Positions 1-6,547 of a stretch of 29,167 bases of DNA are shown here, piece by piece. The stretch covers positions 1-29,167 of the forward strand of contig CAJTZL010000037.1 of the NCBI GenBank assembly GCA_910583695.1. The letters are read 5' to 3'. The notes beneath the pieces are model-generated. The model was not told where the DNA came from, made no database searches, and saw nothing but the letters and a program-made list of their open reading frames with translations. Position numbers and translations under genes: made by a program. The stretch is from an uncultured Oscillibacter sp. (GTDB lineage: Bacteria > Bacillota > Clostridia > Oscillospirales > Oscillospiraceae). Each line of letters begins with the position of its first letter. Position 1 is the stretch's first letter.

Positions 1-172
1 CGTTCTGGGGCTTTTCCAGGCCGGAGACCACGCGGAGGGTGGTGGTCTTGCCGCAACCGGAGGGGCCCAGCAGGGTCATGAAGTCTCCGTCCTCAATGGT
101 CAGGTTTATGTTGCGGAGGACGTGGTTGTTGCCGTAAAATTTGTCAATATTTTTCAGTTCAATGCGGCTCAT
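1..172 (-). CDS. ABC importer ATP-binding subunit, iron(III)/FbpC-like, 3' part cut by window edge
   Basis: The visible N-terminal 57 residues begin MSRIELKNIDKFYGNNHVL and contain the Walker A motif GPSGCGKTT at about residues 37-45, followed by LRVVSGLEKP. This is the usual opening of an importer ATPase of the Fe3+/spermidine/sugar class; it energises uptake at the inner face of the membrane. The ATG is chosen because AAAGGAA lies 8 bases upstream. It follows the double-domain permease on the same strand after a 208-base gap, which fits an operon in which the permease is transcribed first. The signature motif, Walker B and any regulatory C-terminal domain lie outside the window, so the substrate cannot be read. 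The iron assignment rests only on the architecture of the neighbouring permease. Confidence 0.9.
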   Translation of the reverse strand, partial: MSRIELKNIDKFYGNNHVLRNINLTIEDGDFMTLLGPSGCGKTTTLRVVSGLEKPQN

Positions 173-380
173 ATGGCACGTTTCCTTTCTGATCTTATCT
201 TAACATAGAATCCCGATACTGCCCGCCGCACGCTCGCGGCCCCATCCCCCGCCCCCCGCAGGGGGGAACGCTCAAGGGGGGACGGAGTCCCCTCTTGAAG
301 GACGGCGGAGGGAATGGAGCAGAGCGGAGCTCTCGCCGCCGGAGCGGCGGAAGCGGAGTGGGCGGAATTTCCGGCGACGT
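173..380 (-). repeat. Intra-operon GC-rich stem-loop cluster between permease and ATPase
   Basis: This 208-base gap between two co-oriented transporter genes holds three separate hairpins: six C paired with six G around GCA (252-266), CAAGGGGGGAC with GTCCCCTCTTG (273-297, one G-T wobble), and CCGCCG-GAG-CGGCGG (336-350). None is followed by a T-run on the minus strand, so they do not look like intrinsic terminators. A REP-like or mRNA-processing element is possible. I see no ORF or clear promoter here apart from the ATPase ribosome binding site. Confidence 0.6.
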
Positions 381-2228
381 TTACCAGCTCTTGCCGATGT
401 CGGCGCCGGCGACCTTGTTGGCAAAGATGTAGCAGAACAGGATGAACAGCAGCACGCACACGGAAATGGCGTCGGACATCTGGGCGTAACCCTCCTGAGA
501 GTAGGTGAAGGCCAGATAGGACATGGTCCGGGTGGTGGGCGTCATCATGATGATGATGAGATCCAGCTCCTTGGCGATGGAGATGAACACCAGCATCAGG
601 CCGGAGATGAAGCCGTTCTTCGCCAGGGGAACGATGATGGTGGCCATCCGCTTCCAGAAGCTGGCGCCGGCGATGTCCGCAGCCTCCTCCAGCTCCACGC
701 TGATGGAGAGCATGTTGGCGGTGCCGGAACGGCTGGCGAAGGGGAAGTGCTTGACCACGGAAGTAAGAACGATCAGGGTGAAGGTGCCGTACAGGGAGGG
801 AATCAGCCCGCCGAAGTGAGGCACACTGAACATGGAGAAATACATGGTGGAGAACGCCACGCCGCTCATCAGGTAGGGAACGAACACCAGCTGCTCGGTG
901 AGGTTGCCGTACCACTTGCCCCGGCCGCGGGAGCTGATGTAGCCCAGGAACTGGCCGCAGAAGGCGGTGATGAGGGAGGTGATGATGGTCAGGCGCACGG
1001 TGTTATACAGGGCGTTGAAGAACTCCTTGTTGCGGAAGATGCCCTCGTAGTTGGTGTAGACCTCCGCTTCGCCGGCCTGGCCGATCCAGTTGTAGAGCGT
1101 GAGATTTTCGGGACCGTAGCCTGCGCCGGTAGTGACCTGGAAGGTCTCCATAATCAGCACGAAGAAAGGCATGACCATGGCCAGGAACAGGAAGATGCCC
1201 AGGAAGCCCATCATAGGCTTCTTCGCCGCACCCAGAGGCATCAGGGTGCTGCGGCCGCCCTTGCCGCCCACGGTGGCATAGGATTTGCGGACGCCGATGG
1301 CCTTCTGGTTGCTCATCAGGATCATGGCCGCCAGACCCACCAGGACGATGGACATGGCGTAGCCCACGCCGCGGGGACCCTGGTCAATGTACACGCGCAT
1401 GCGGGTGGCCAGGGTGTAATAGCCGATGCGGTTGCCCAGGTTGGCCGCCACGCCGTAAGTACCGATGGACTTGGAGACGGTCATGACCAGGGCGGAGAGC
1501 ACGGAGGGAAGAATCAGCGGCAGGGTGATGTAGCGGAGAATCTGGATCTTGTTGGCTCCCTGAATCTCGCCCATCTCCTCCAGCTCCGAGTTGATGGAGC
1601 GGAGAGCGCCGGAGACCTGAATGTAAGAGAATGCGTAGTAGTGCATGGACATGCACAGCACGATGGCCGTGGGCCCGTAGGCCAGCCAGTCGGGAATCGG
1701 TATGCCCATGCCGGTGAGGAATCCGTTTGCGCCGCTTGTGGGCGTTCGGAACACCGCCAGCCAGGCGATGGCCTTGGTCCAGGAGGGAATCATGTAGGGA
1801 ACGGTGATGAGGATGCCCAGGACCTTCTTGCCGGGGAGGTCGGTACGAATCATCAGCCAAGCCAGCACCGAGCCCAGAGGCACGGAAATCAGCGTGGTGA
1901 AGAAGCCGCAGACGAAGGAGTGCATCAGGGGCTCCCACAGCACGGCCTTGGACATGTTGCTGGCGATCATGTACTGCCAGTAGTAAAGCGTGAAGTCGCC
2001 CACCTGGGCGCCCTTCACACGGCGCAGCTCGCCTTGGGCCAGGGTAAAGGTGGACTTGATCATGGTCAGCAGGGGAATGACGATCAGGCAGAACAACACG
2101 ATCAGGCTGACCAGCACGACCATGTTGAAGGGGTTCTTGAGCACGTTCAGGATCAGGTTCTTCAACCGACGTGCCGTCAGTTTCTTTCTGGGGGGTCTTT
2201 CCTTGGTCACGGTTACTGCATTTGACAC
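381..2228 (-). CDS. ABC importer permease, fused double-domain, iron(III)/FbpB-like
   Basis: This is a 615-aa inner-membrane permease with two binding-protein-dependent transport domains in one chain. Both EAA loops that dock the ATPase are visible: ELEEMGEIQGANKIQILRY at about residues 215-233 and ELEEAADIAGASFWKR at about 512-527. Multiple hydrophobic segments surround them, starting near residue 35. Length and tandem architecture match FbpB/FutB-type iron(III) permeases, although related transporters carry other substrates. The start is GTG at 2228: AGAGGTG lies 6 bases upstream, whereas the longer in-frame extension has no ribosome binding site and overlaps the promoter region. The substrate-binding protein is not seen and may lie beyond position 1. 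Transcription probably starts at the promoter near 2390, under the palindromic operator. Confidence 0.9.
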   Translation of the reverse strand: MSNAVTVTKERPPRKKLTARRLKNLILNVLKNPFNMVVLVSLIVLFCLIVIPLLTMIKSTFTLAQGELRRVKGAQVGDFTLYYWQYMIASNMSKAVLWEPLMHSFVCGFFTTLISVPLGSVLAWLMIRTDLPGKKVLGILITVPYMIPSWTKAIAWLAVFRTPTSGANGFLTGMGIPIPDWLAYGPTAIVLCMSMHYYAFSYIQVSGALRSINSELEEMGEIQGANKIQILRYITLPLILPSVLSALVMTVSKSIGTYGVAANLGNRIGYYTLATRMRVYIDQGPRGVGYAMSIVLVGLAAMILMSNQKAIGVRKSYATVGGKGGRSTLMPLGAAKKPMMGFLGIFLFLAMVMPFFVLIMETFQVTTGAGYGPENLTLYNWIGQAGEAEVYTNYEGIFRNKEFFNALYNTVRLTIITSLITAFCGQFLGYISSRGRGKWYGNLTEQLVFVPYLMSGVAFSTMYFSMFSVPHFGGLIPSLYGTFTLIVLTSVVKHFPFASRSGTANMLSISVELEEAADIAGASFWKRMATIIVPLAKNGFISGLMLVFISIAKELDLIIIMMTPTTRTMSYLAFTYSQEGYAQMSDAISVCVLLFILFCYIFANKVAGADIGKSW

Positions 2229-2335
2229 GATAACACCTCTTTCTGATAACTGCCAGGAACTTCCCGGGCGATCGAGTCCTCCCAATCCGGTCACGCCCGG
2301 GGCTGTTCACGCGGGGCGGAAATGCATCCGCTTTG

Positions 2336-2349
2336 CGCAAACGTTTGCG
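2336..2349. promoter_or_regulatory. LacI-family-like operator, importer copy
   Basis: CGCAAACGTTTGCG is a perfect 14-bp palindrome with the central CG typical of LacI/PurR/CcpA-family operators. It starts 13 bases downstream of the -10 hexamer on the minus strand, so a bound protein would block transcription start or early elongation. The core CAAACGTTTGCGA recurs at 6018-6030 in the same position relative to a second promoter. No LacI-family gene is present in the window. Confidence 0.75.
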
Positions 2350-2362
2350 ACTTCCTGCGTTC

Positions 2363-2392
2363 ATTATAAAGAATCCCAAGCGGGTTTGTCAA
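2363..2392 (-). promoter_or_regulatory. Sigma-A promoter of importer operon
   Basis: On the minus strand TTGACA (2392-2387) and TATAAT (2368-2363) are both exact consensus hexamers separated by 18 bases. The predicted transcript begins about 10 bases before the palindromic operator and leads to the GTG start at 2228. Confidence 0.85.
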
Positions 2393-2549
2393 TTGTCAGC
2401 CTCCCGATTTTAAAGGGGGTTTTTTGTTTGTTTTCACGGTTTGTTTACAATTTAGACAAAGAGGAACGGCTGGTTTTTGCTATTTTGCCAATTGAAATTT
2501 TTTCGATTTTCTGAAACTACGAATACGTTTTCGCCGGGTTTTTCCAAAA

Positions 2550-4280
2550 TCAGGATTGGAATTGGGCGGCATAGAGCTGGGCGTAAAGGCCTCCGGCGGC
2601 CAGCAGCTCCCGGTGGGTGCCCTGCTCCGCTGCGCCGCCCTGGTCCAGCACCAGAATGCGGTCCGCCCCCCGGATGGTGGCCAGCCGGTGGGCGATGACG
2701 AAGCAGGTCCGTCCCTGACGGAGCCGCTCCATGGCCAGACTGATCTCTCCCTCGGTCTCCGTGTCCACATTGCTGGTGGCCTCGTCCAGAATGACAACGT
2801 CCGCGTCGGTGAGGAGGCACCGGGCGATAGCCAGGAGCTGCTTCTGACCCTTGGAAATGCCCTCGTCGGTGAGGACGGTATCGTAGCCCAGGGGGAGGGA
2901 GGAGATGAAGCGGTGGATGCGGGCGGCCTTGGCGGCCTCCACAATCTGCTCCCGGGTGGCTCTCGGCGCGCCGTAGGCGATGTTCTCCGCGATGGTGCCG
3001 CCGAAGAGCCAAGTGTCCTGGAGCACCAGGGCCAGACGGCGGCGGAGGCTGTCCCGGCTGTAAGCGTCCAGGGGCATGCCGTCCACGGTGACGGTTCCGC
3101 TCTGGGGACGGTAAAACCGGAGGAGGAGGGAGACCAGGGTGGTTTTGCCCGCTCCCGTGGGGCCGACGACGGCGGCCAGACTCCCCGCCGGGATGTGGGC
3201 GGTGAAATCCCGGAGGACAGGACGGGCAGGGTCGTAGCCGAAGGTTACGCAGTCAAAGCGGATGTCGCCCCGCAGATGCTCCACGGGGAGGGCCTCCGGC
3301 GAATCCACCGCTTCCGGCTCCTCGTCCAGCAGGTCCATCACCCGTTCTGCGGCGGCGGCGCTGGCCTGGAGCTCCGCCAGGAGGTTGGCCGCCTCCCGGA
3401 TGGGGCCGGAGAACTTCCGTGAGTAGAGGACGAAGGAGGAGAGGCTTCCCAGGGTCAGGCCGCCTCCCAGGTACAGAAGTGCCCCGAAGACGCTGACGGC
3501 GGCCAGGGAGAGGTTGTTGATGAAATTCACCGAGGGACCCAGGGAGGCGCTGGCCCGGTCCGCGTCGTAATAGGCCTTGGAGGCCGCGTCGTTGCGCTGG
3601 TCAAAGAGGCGCAGGTCCGCATCCTCCACACCATAGGTCCGGATGGACTTGCGGCAGCCCATCCGCTCCTCGGCAAAGCCGTTGAGGGCCCCCAGCTCCT
3701 TGGAGCGCAGGCGGAAGAGGGGGTGGATACGCTTCATTTGAAAGCGGGTCAGTGCCGCCGACAGGGGAACCGTGACCAGAAAGACCAGGGTCAGCCGGGG
3801 GGAGAGGAGCAGCAGCATGAGAAAGGATCCCGCCACGGTGAAGACGCTGGTGCCCAATTGCAGGAGATCGGTGGAGAGGGTGGCGTTGACGGTGTCCACA
3901 TCGTAGCAGACCCGGCTGATGAGGTCTCCGGCCGGGTGGGTGTCGAAGTAGTCCACCGGCAGCTCGCTCATGCGGTCGAAGGCGGCCCTGCGGAGATCGT
4001 GGGACACGGACTGGGATACCCGGATCAGCCGGGAGGAGACAATGTAATTGAATAAAGAGGACAGAGCATAGCAGCCCAGCATCAGGGCGCAGTTCCGGAA
4101 CACGCCGGGGAAATCCACCCCGTCCGCCCGGATGCCCACGGCGTCCACCGCCCGGCCGGAGAGCAGGGGGGCGGCCAGGGATAAGAGGTTCCCCGCCATC
4201 AGCAGGGCCAGCAGAAGCAGGAAGCGGAATCCATAGGGCCGTAGGAAGCGGCTAAGGCGGACAAGCACCGGTTTTTTCAT
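2550..4280 (-). CDS. ABC exporter half-transporter with catalytic NBD (TM288-like)
   Basis: This 576-aa half-transporter has an N-terminal transmembrane domain (about residues 15-310) and a C-terminal nucleotide-binding domain. The motifs are Walker A GPTGAGKT (373-380), a divergent signature ISKGQKQ (475-481) in place of LSGGQ, Walker B VVILDEATSNVD with the catalytic Glu500, and the switch His531 in VIAHRLATI. The intact Glu/His with a degenerate signature is the mirror image of its partner, as expected for a heterodimeric MDR-type exporter such as TM287/TM288. Its ATG overlaps the partner's stop codon by 4 bases, so the two are translationally coupled. The substrate (drug, lipid or peptide) cannot be inferred. 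Confidence 0.95.
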   Translation of the reverse strand: MKKPVLVRLSRFLRPYGFRFLLLLALLMAGNLLSLAAPLLSGRAVDAVGIRADGVDFPGVFRNCALMLGCYALSSLFNYIVSSRLIRVSQSVSHDLRRAAFDRMSELPVDYFDTHPAGDLISRVCYDVDTVNATLSTDLLQLGTSVFTVAGSFLMLLLLSPRLTLVFLVTVPLSAALTRFQMKRIHPLFRLRSKELGALNGFAEERMGCRKSIRTYGVEDADLRLFDQRNDAASKAYYDADRASASLGPSVNFINNLSLAAVSVFGALLYLGGGLTLGSLSSFVLYSRKFSGPIREAANLLAELQASAAAAERVMDLLDEEPEAVDSPEALPVEHLRGDIRFDCVTFGYDPARPVLRDFTAHIPAGSLAAVVGPTGAGKTTLVSLLLRFYRPQSGTVTVDGMPLDAYSRDSLRRRLALVLQDTWLFGGTIAENIAYGAPRATREQIVEAAKAARIHRFISSLPLGYDTVLTDEGISKGQKQLLAIARCLLTDADVVILDEATSNVDTETEGEISLAMERLRQGRTCFVIAHRLATIRGADRILVLDQGGAAEQGTHRELLAAGGLYAQLYAAQFQS

Positions 4281-5989
4281 AAGGCCCCTCCCATCTGCAG
4301 TTCCGCCATGCGGCGGTACCGCCCGCAGGACACCAAAAGCTCCTCATGGGTTCCCTGGGCGGAAATCACGCCGTCCTCCAGCACCAGAATGCGGTCCGCG
4401 TCCCGAAGGGAGGCTACCCGTTCGGAGATCACCACCAGCGTCACGCCGGGAAAATCCCGGCGAAGGGCGGCGTGGAGAGCGGCGGCGGTGCGGTAGTCCA
4501 GGGCGCTGTCGGCGCTGTCCAGAATCAAAATGCCGGGACGGGCCGCCAGGGCCCGGGCGATGAGCAGCCGCTGGCGCTGCCCGCCGGAGAGGTTGGCCCC
4601 CCGGATGTCCAGCCGGGCATCCAGCCCCTCGGGCAGGTTTTCAATGAACTCCCAGGCCTGGGCGGTCTTTGCGGCGGCGATAACCGCTTCCCGGGGAAGG
4701 TTCCGCAGGAAGGAGATGTTCTCATATACGCTGTCGTTCAGAAGAGCCTCGTTTTGGAAGACCACGCCGAAACGGCCCCGGAGCTGCTCCCGGCTGAGGG
4801 TGGAGACATCCCATCCGCCGGCCCAGACTACGCCGCCGTCCGCATCGTACAGCCGAAGAAGCAGGGAGACCAGAGTGGTTTTTCCCGCGCCGGTGGGACC
4901 CAGAATGCCCAAGGTCTCCCCCTTATTTAAAGTAAAGGATGCGCCATCCAGATCCTTTTCCACGCCCAGGTAGGAGAAGGAGACGTCTTCCATGCCCAGT
5001 TCCGGCCCCTGGAGGTCCGATTCTTCTGTCGGACGGACCCGCTGGTCCTCCGGGGCCAGCAGAATCTCCTCAATCCGCCGGGCGGAGGCCACGCCCTTGC
5101 TGTATTTGACAAAGAGCTTGGCCAAACCCAGGGTGGCGGTTTGAATGATGGTGAAATAGGAGAGAAAGGCCACGATCTGTCCGGAGGACATCCATCCCCG
5201 ATCTACCAGCAGGGCTCCCGCCAGCACTACCAGCACCAGCCCCAGGTTCAGCAGAAAATCCGAGAGGGGATTGGCGGCGGCCATGATGCTTCCGGCGGAG
5301 GACTCCGCCTCTTTGGAGGCCCGGCTGGCGGCGGTGAAGCGCTCCCTCTCCCGTCCCTGGCAGGCCAGGGCCTTGATCACCCGGACACCGGCGGCGTTTT
5401 CCCGGAGGATGCGGACTACGGTGTCCATTGCCTCCTGGGCCCGGGTGTAGCGGGGGATGCCCTGCCGTGTTACCAGCCAGATGGCAAAGAAGGTGGCGGA
5501 GCAGACCGCCAGCTGCACCAGGGCCAAGGGCGGGGCCTGAAGAAAGGTCAGGGCCAGCCCCCCCAGCACCAGCATGGGGGCCCGGATGCCTCCCCGCTGG
5601 ATTTTATCAAACATTTGATGAACATTATAGGTGTCGTTGGTCAGCCGGGAGACGATGGAGGACACGGAGAACCGGTCCAGCTGAGCCTGGGACAGCAGCA
5701 GTGTCCGCTGGTAGAGGTCCCGGCGGAGCTGACGGGTCATGTCCATGGATACCCAGGCCGCCATGCGGTTGGCAGTGATGTTGCAGAAGGCTGCGCCGAA
5801 GGCCATCACCAGCATCAGCCCCCCCGCCTGAAAGATGCCGGGCAGATCCTTGACGGGGACGCAGTCGTCGATGATATGGGCCAGCAGCAGAGGGAGCAGC
5901 AGCTCCAGCACGGCGGCAGTGAACTTCACCGTCACCCCCACCGTTACCCGGGGGGCGTGGGGATGGAGATAACCGAGAATGGTTTTCAC
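4277..5989 (-). CDS. ABC exporter half-transporter with degenerate NBD (TM287-like)
   Basis: This 570-aa half-transporter is the first gene of the exporter pair. From the GTG start, Walker A GPTGAGKT is at 364-371 and a canonical LSGGQRQR signature begins at 467. The Walker B region reads ILILDSADSALD, so the catalytic Glu is replaced by Ser492, and the switch His is replaced by Glu523 in VVISERVAS. It therefore contributes the non-hydrolysing site of an asymmetric heterodimer, and its LSGGQ completes the active site of its partner. The GTG at 5989 is preferred over the ATG at 6010 because AAAGGAGG ends 6 bases before it, while the upstream ATG has no ribosome binding site. The gene is transcribed from the promoter near 6070. 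Confidence 0.94.
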   Translation of the reverse strand: MKTILGYLHPHAPRVTVGVTVKFTAAVLELLLPLLLAHIIDDCVPVKDLPGIFQAGGLMLVMAFGAAFCNITANRMAAWVSMDMTRQLRRDLYQRTLLLSQAQLDRFSVSSIVSRLTNDTYNVHQMFDKIQRGGIRAPMLVLGGLALTFLQAPPLALVQLAVCSATFFAIWLVTRQGIPRYTRAQEAMDTVVRILRENAAGVRVIKALACQGRERERFTAASRASKEAESSAGSIMAAANPLSDFLLNLGLVLVVLAGALLVDRGWMSSGQIVAFLSYFTIIQTATLGLAKLFVKYSKGVASARRIEEILLAPEDQRVRPTEESDLQGPELGMEDVSFSYLGVEKDLDGASFTLNKGETLGILGPTGAGKTTLVSLLLRLYDADGGVVWAGGWDVSTLSREQLRGRFGVVFQNEALLNDSVYENISFLRNLPREAVIAAAKTAQAWEFIENLPEGLDARLDIRGANLSGGQRQRLLIARALAARPGILILDSADSALDYRTAAALHAALRRDFPGVTLVVISERVASLRDADRILVLEDGVISAQGTHEELLVSCGRYRRMAELQMGGAL

Positions 5990-6017
5990 GCCGGGCCTCC
6001 TTTCGCGCATAGGCGCT

Positions 6018-6030
6018 CAAACGTTTGCGA
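6018..6030. promoter_or_regulatory. LacI-family-like operator, exporter copy
   Basis: CAAACGTTTG is palindromic (6018-6027) and extends to CAAACGTTTGCGA, identical over 13 bases to the copy at the importer promoter. On the minus strand it lies downstream of the -10 at nearly the same distance as in the importer promoter. The outer half opposite GCGA is imperfect (CGCT), so affinity may differ between the two copies. Confidence 0.7.
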
Positions 6031-6043
6031 AATGATTGCTTTT

Positions 6044-6073
6044 ATCATACTACGGCCCTTGGTGGCAAGTCAA
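6044..6073 (-). promoter_or_regulatory. Sigma-A promoter of ABC exporter operon
   Basis: On the minus strand TTGACT (6073-6068) and TATGAT (6049-6044) are separated by 18 bases, the same spacer as the importer promoter. The operator follows the -10 and the GTG start lies about 45 bases beyond. Confidence 0.8.
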
Positions 6074-6373
6074 TCTGCTTTTTTAAAAGGGGGCAGGAAG
6101 GGGGGTAGGAAGGGGGTAGGGATTCCGGCGGCGGCTGGAACTGCGCGAATGCGGTTGGCGTCTGCGTTTCGAGCTTCCTTGCATATGGGAGAGGAGGAGA
6201 TTTAAAGTTACATACATATATTAAAATAATAAATCAAAGATTTTGCGAAATGCTCGGAGAGATTTAAAAAATGATGAAGATATTTCTGTATATTGTGAAA
6301 AATATTCATAAATGGGACCATTACCAGCGAGAGGTTGCTTTGTTACTGTTATGTTACAACTATTGATAATATA
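6074..6373. other. Intergenic region upstream of the SLH gene: G-tract cluster and AT-rich tract
   Basis: Just behind the exporter -35, four G-runs (6089-6093, 6100-6105, 6112-6116, 6119-6121) are separated by short purine-rich loops, which fits a G-quadruplex motif. After about 6200 the sequence becomes strongly AT-rich for ~160 bases, in sharp contrast with the surrounding GC-rich DNA, and runs up to the SLH promoter. I see no supported gene here. Confidence 0.5.
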
Positions 6374-6402
6374 TTGATTTTAGAAAAATGGTGTGCTATA
6401 TT
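6374..6402 (+). promoter_or_regulatory. Sigma-A promoter of SLH protein gene
   Basis: TTGATT (6374-6379) and TATATT (6397-6402) are separated by 17 bases, with an AT-rich tract directly upstream that could serve as an UP element. A start near 6409 gives a leader of about 140 bases before the ATG at 6548. Confidence 0.65.
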
Positions 6403-6408
6403 CATCAT

Positions 6409-6537
6409 GCGGCACGGATGAGGCGGCAGTCCCGGGGTAGATACGGGAACGGCTAGCCACTGTATGTGCGCCGGAAAAGCCGACACATCCCGGTCCGCAA
6501 ATAACGGCGGTGAACTTCCCGCCGCAAAACAAGGAGG
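6409..6537 (+). promoter_or_regulatory. Structured 5' leader of the SLH gene
   Basis: The leader can form three consecutive hairpins: TCCCG/CGGGA (6430-6448), ATGTG/CACAT with an inner CGG/CCG (6464-6488), and CGGCGG/CCGCCG with an 8-base loop (6505-6524). The last ends just before AAGGAGG (6531-6537). A second TCCCG at 6488-6492 could pair with CGGGA at 6444-6448 in place of the first hairpin, which would permit two exclusive folds. I do not recognise it as a known riboswitch class. It may simply stabilise a highly expressed mRNA. Confidence 0.5.
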
Positions 6538-6547
6538 ATGAAAATCC

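Larger units (their letters stand above)
2229..2549. other. Intergenic region carrying the importer promoter and operator
   Basis: This 321-base gap lies between the exporter stop and the permease start. It holds the importer promoter and palindrome (listed separately) and an AT-rich tract (about 2400-2540) upstream of the -35 that could act as an UP element. No convincing intrinsic terminator follows the exporter gene. Only a weak TTCCAA/TTGGAA pairing spans its stop codon, so read-through from the exporter into the importer is possible. Confidence 0.6.

Noticed and set aside
2336..2349. CcpA catabolite (cre) site
   Set aside because: The palindrome has the central CG of the LacI family but lacks the TGAAA/TTTCA flanks of a typical cre site. 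It fits a dedicated LacI-type regulator better, though CcpA is not fully excluded.
6420..6500. Cobalamin riboswitch in the SLH leader, suggested by GGGAA and GCCACTG
   Set aside because: The fragments are in the wrong context. The conserved GGTG...AATCC core and the B12 box are absent, so the match is too short to support the class.
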